Of a DNA stretch of 15,276 nucleotides, positions 13,397-15,276 are shown in pieces. The DNA is from Acidobacteriota bacterium. Lineage in GTDB: Bacteria > Actinomycetota > Acidimicrobiia > Acidimicrobiales > SHLQ01. Position numbers and translations under genes: made by a program. The stretch's first letter is position 1, and every line of letters starts with the position of its first letter. Location of the stretch: the NCBI GenBank assembly GCA_022562835.1, contig JADFOM010000027.1, positions 1-15,276 of the forward strand, given 5' to 3'. A model generated the notes under the pieces. The model saw nothing but the letters and a program-made list of their open reading frames with translations, did no database searches and was not told the origin of the DNA.

Positions 13397-15276
13397 GTGG
13401 TGAACTCGTCGATGGCCGAGCAAGTCGGTCGCGTGCTCGGAGATCGTTACCGTGTGGTCGCCCCAATCGGTGCAGGATCGTCCGCGCAGGTCTTCTTGGC
13501 TGATGACATCACTCTACGGCGCAGAGTGGCCGTGAAGGTTCTCCACGACGCGCTCGCCGATGATGAGGTATTCCTCCGGCGCTTTCGTGCAGAGGCTCAA
13601 GCCGCGGCGGCACTAAATCATCCGCACATCATGGCGGTCTACGACTGGGGTTATGACGGGCGGCCGTTCATAGTCAGCGAATATCTCGCTGGGGGCAGCC
13701 TGCGCTCCATGCTCGACGACCACGATCGGTTGACCTCATCGCAGGCACTGCTCGTGGGCCTCGAGGCGGCGCGTGGGCTCGAGTACGCGCACAAACGGGG
13801 GCTGGTGCACCGCGATATCAAGCCGGGCAACCTGCTCTTCGACGAGGAGGGCCGCCTGCGCATCGCCGATTTCGGGCTCGCTCGTGCGCTGGCCGAGGCC
13901 GCCTGGACAGAACCGACCGGAGCGGTCGTGGGGACCGCCCGGTACGCGTCGCCCGAGCAGGCACGCGGTCAGACGGTCGATCAACGCTCCGATGTATATG
14001 CGTTGGCCTTGGTGCTGTGCGAGGTCGTATCAGGCGAGGTGCCCTTTTCGTCCGACACGACGATTGGCACACTGATGGCACGGGTGGATCAACCGATCGA
14101 CCCTCCCGCGGAACTCGGTGTGCTCGCTGGGATTGTCGCTCGCGCTGGATCCCTCGATGTTGCGGACCGCCCCGACGCTGGTGAGTTTGTGCTGTCGCTC
14201 ATGGCTTCGGCCGAGAGCCTGCCTAGGCCCGAGCAGCTGCTGCTGCCGGGTGCGGTGCTCGCGGTCGACGGCGTCAAGGTAGATCCCGACCCAACAATGC
14301 TCGCCTCGGGGTCGACGACCAAGCCTGCAGCGAGCGCATCCGCCCCTGCCAATGATGCGCAATCCAAGTCCGAACCGGTGGTCATCGACCCCGGCGAGGA
14401 ACTCGGTGCCCAGCGGCGCTGGCCCTGGGTCATGCTTGGCCTGCTCGCACTTCTAGCAGGAGCGGGGTTCATCGGATATCAGGTGCTCGTCGGTGGCGAG
14501 GTGAACCACGACATCCCCGAGCTGCGCGGTGAGCCCAAAGATGAAGCCGTGTCCATGCTCAACGAGCTCGGCTTCGAGATAGTCCCGCAAGACGGTCGTG
14601 ACGATGAAATTGCCGCTGGCAATGTCATCGGAACCGAGCCGGCGGCTGGCGAATCACTTGAGGAGGGCAGCGAGGTCGTGTTGATAACCTCGTTGGGCCC
14701 AACGACGGTGCCGCGTCCCGACGATCTGATCGGAGAGACCGTGGAGGTCGCTAGATCCGAGCTGATCTCTCGTGGTCTGGTGCCGGGAGCTGAGACAGGC
14801 CGCAACGACGAAACGATCGAAGCCGGTCTGGTCATCGCTATCGATCTCCCCGATACGACTGTCGATGTACCAAAGGGCACAACGGTGGACATGGTCGTGT
14901 CAACCGGCCCGGCGCTACGGGTGATCCCCGACGATCTGGTCGGGCAGGAGTACGCCGAGGTCGAGGAGATCCTCAAGGGCATGGGTCTTGAGATCGAACA
15001 GTCGACCGCCTTTGACAACGAGATAGAAAAGGGTCTCGTTGCGGGGACCGAACCGGGCGCCAGTGAAGAGATCAAGCGCGGTGACACCGTCACCGTGATT
15101 CTCTCCGACGGTCCCGAACCGGTCACGATCCCCCCGGAGATCATCAATGTGAGCTTTGATGAGGCCGAGGAGATCCTCCAGAACCTCGGATTCCGTGTGA
15201 GTCTCTCCAGCGGCACGACCGATCAGCCTGTCTGCGGCAGCAATCCATCCGCCGGTCAGGCGCTTCAGCCCGGCTC
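13397..15276 (+). CDS. pknB: PknB-type Ser/Thr kinase with PASTA repeats (3' end cut)
   Basis: At least 626 residues, open to the window end. The kinase domain (about 17-270) has the Gly loop GAGSSAQV (25-32), VAVK with Lys47, helix-C Glu66, HRDIKPGN with catalytic Asp140, DFG Asp158, and the activation segment TGAVVGTARYASPEQ (174-188), whose threonines are the expected autophosphorylation sites. A Ser/Ala/Pro-rich juxtamembrane linker (about 300-330) leads to a membrane span at about 343-365. Then come PASTA repeats at about 371-434, 436-504, 508-571, and a fourth from about 576 that is cut by the end. Such kinases sense peptidoglycan fragments or lipid II and adjust wall synthesis and division. 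The start is uncertain: GTG 13397 fits a leaderless TAATCT promoter, while GTG 13400 or ATG 13412 would remove 1 or 5 residues. Confidence 0.93.
   Translation, partial: MVNSSMAEQVGRVLGDRYRVVAPIGAGSSAQVFLADDITLRRRVAVKVLHDALADDEVFLRRFRAEAQAAAALNHPHIMAVYDWGYDGRPFIVSEYLAGGSLRSMLDDHDRLTSSQALLVGLEAARGLEYAHKRGLVHRDIKPGNLLFDEEGRLRIADFGLARALAEAAWTEPTGAVVGTARYASPEQARGQTVDQRSDVYALALVLCEVVSGEVPFSSDTTIGTLMARVDQPIDPPAELGVLAGIVARAGSLDVADRPDAGEFVLSLMASAESLPRPEQLLLPGAVLAVDGVKVDPDPTMLASGSTTKPAASASAPANDAQSKSEPVVIDPGEELGAQRRWPWVMLGLLALLAGAGFIGYQVLVGGEVNHDIPELRGEPKDEAVSMLNELGFEIVPQDGRDDEIAAGNVIGTEPAAGESLEEGSEVVLITSLGPTTVPRPDDLIGETVEVARSELISRGLVPGAETGRNDETIEAGLVIAIDLPDTTVDVPKGTTVDMVVSTGPALRVIPDDLVGQEYAEVEEILKGMGLEIEQSTAFDNEIEKGLVAGTEPGASEEIKRGDTVTVILSDGPEPVTIPPEIINVSFDEAEEILQNLGFRVSLSSGTTDQPVCGSNPSAGQALQPG

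Noticed and set aside
13368..13466. N-terminal extension of the 136-aa membrane protein
   Set aside because: It would overlap the kinase start and places 33 featureless Arg/Pro-rich residues before a normal membrane anchor start.

Overview
The window looks like a stretch of high-GC actinobacterial chromosome, most probably from a deep-branching, non-mycobacterial group such as the Acidimicrobiia (an inference from gene style, not a database match). The reasons are a MurA with Asp in place of the catalytic Cys, a PknB-type kinase with extracellular PASTA repeats, the order cysteine desulfurase - mnmA - (one gene) - ligA, frequent GTG starts, and TANNNT-like -10 boxes only 6-9 bases upstream of many start codons, as expected for leaderless mRNAs. 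Gene density is very high. There is no gene-free stretch over 300 bases, and I saw no tRNA, rRNA, CRISPR array, insertion sequence or prophage gene.

Layout. 1-674 (+): the end of a J-domain protein, overlapping a TEX30/KANL3-like alpha/beta hydrolase. A 14-bp inverted repeat fills the convergent gap at 676-729. 734-3037 (-): an MFS transporter followed by an L,D-transpeptidase lipoprotein. 3082-4353 (+): murA, diverging from the transporter. 4345-4497 (-): an unannotated-looking 50-residue single-span membrane protein whose end overlaps the end of murA. 4537-5654 (+): a NifU C-terminal-type Fe-S scaffold protein and a zinc-finger rhomboid protease. 5662-6863 (-): a methyltransferase and an SRPBCC protein, translationally coupled. 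6926-9108 (+): cysteine desulfurase and the tRNA 2-thiouridylase MnmA, sharing ATGA. 9159-10019 (-): a multi-span membrane protein of unknown function. 10112-12813 (+): NAD-dependent DNA ligase LigA and a HAD-like protein, sharing ATGA. A strong REP-like palindromic repeat lies at 12844-12894. 12957-13367 (-): a single-span membrane protein. 13397-15276 (+): a PknB-like Ser/Thr kinase with at least four PASTA repeats, cut by the window end.

Themes. Three genes belong to cell-wall synthesis and sensing (murA, L,D-transpeptidase, PASTA kinase). Two or three belong to sulfur trafficking: the desulfurase supplies persulfide to MnmA for s2U34 in tRNA, and the NifU-like protein may handle Fe-S clusters. 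LigA is replication and repair. The content is mostly housekeeping, and I do not see an evident new defence or mobile system. The most interesting points are the consistent leaderless promoter layout, the two palindromic repeats at convergent junctions, the small membrane protein opposite the end of murA, the natural Asp variant of MurA, and several unexplained membrane proteins.
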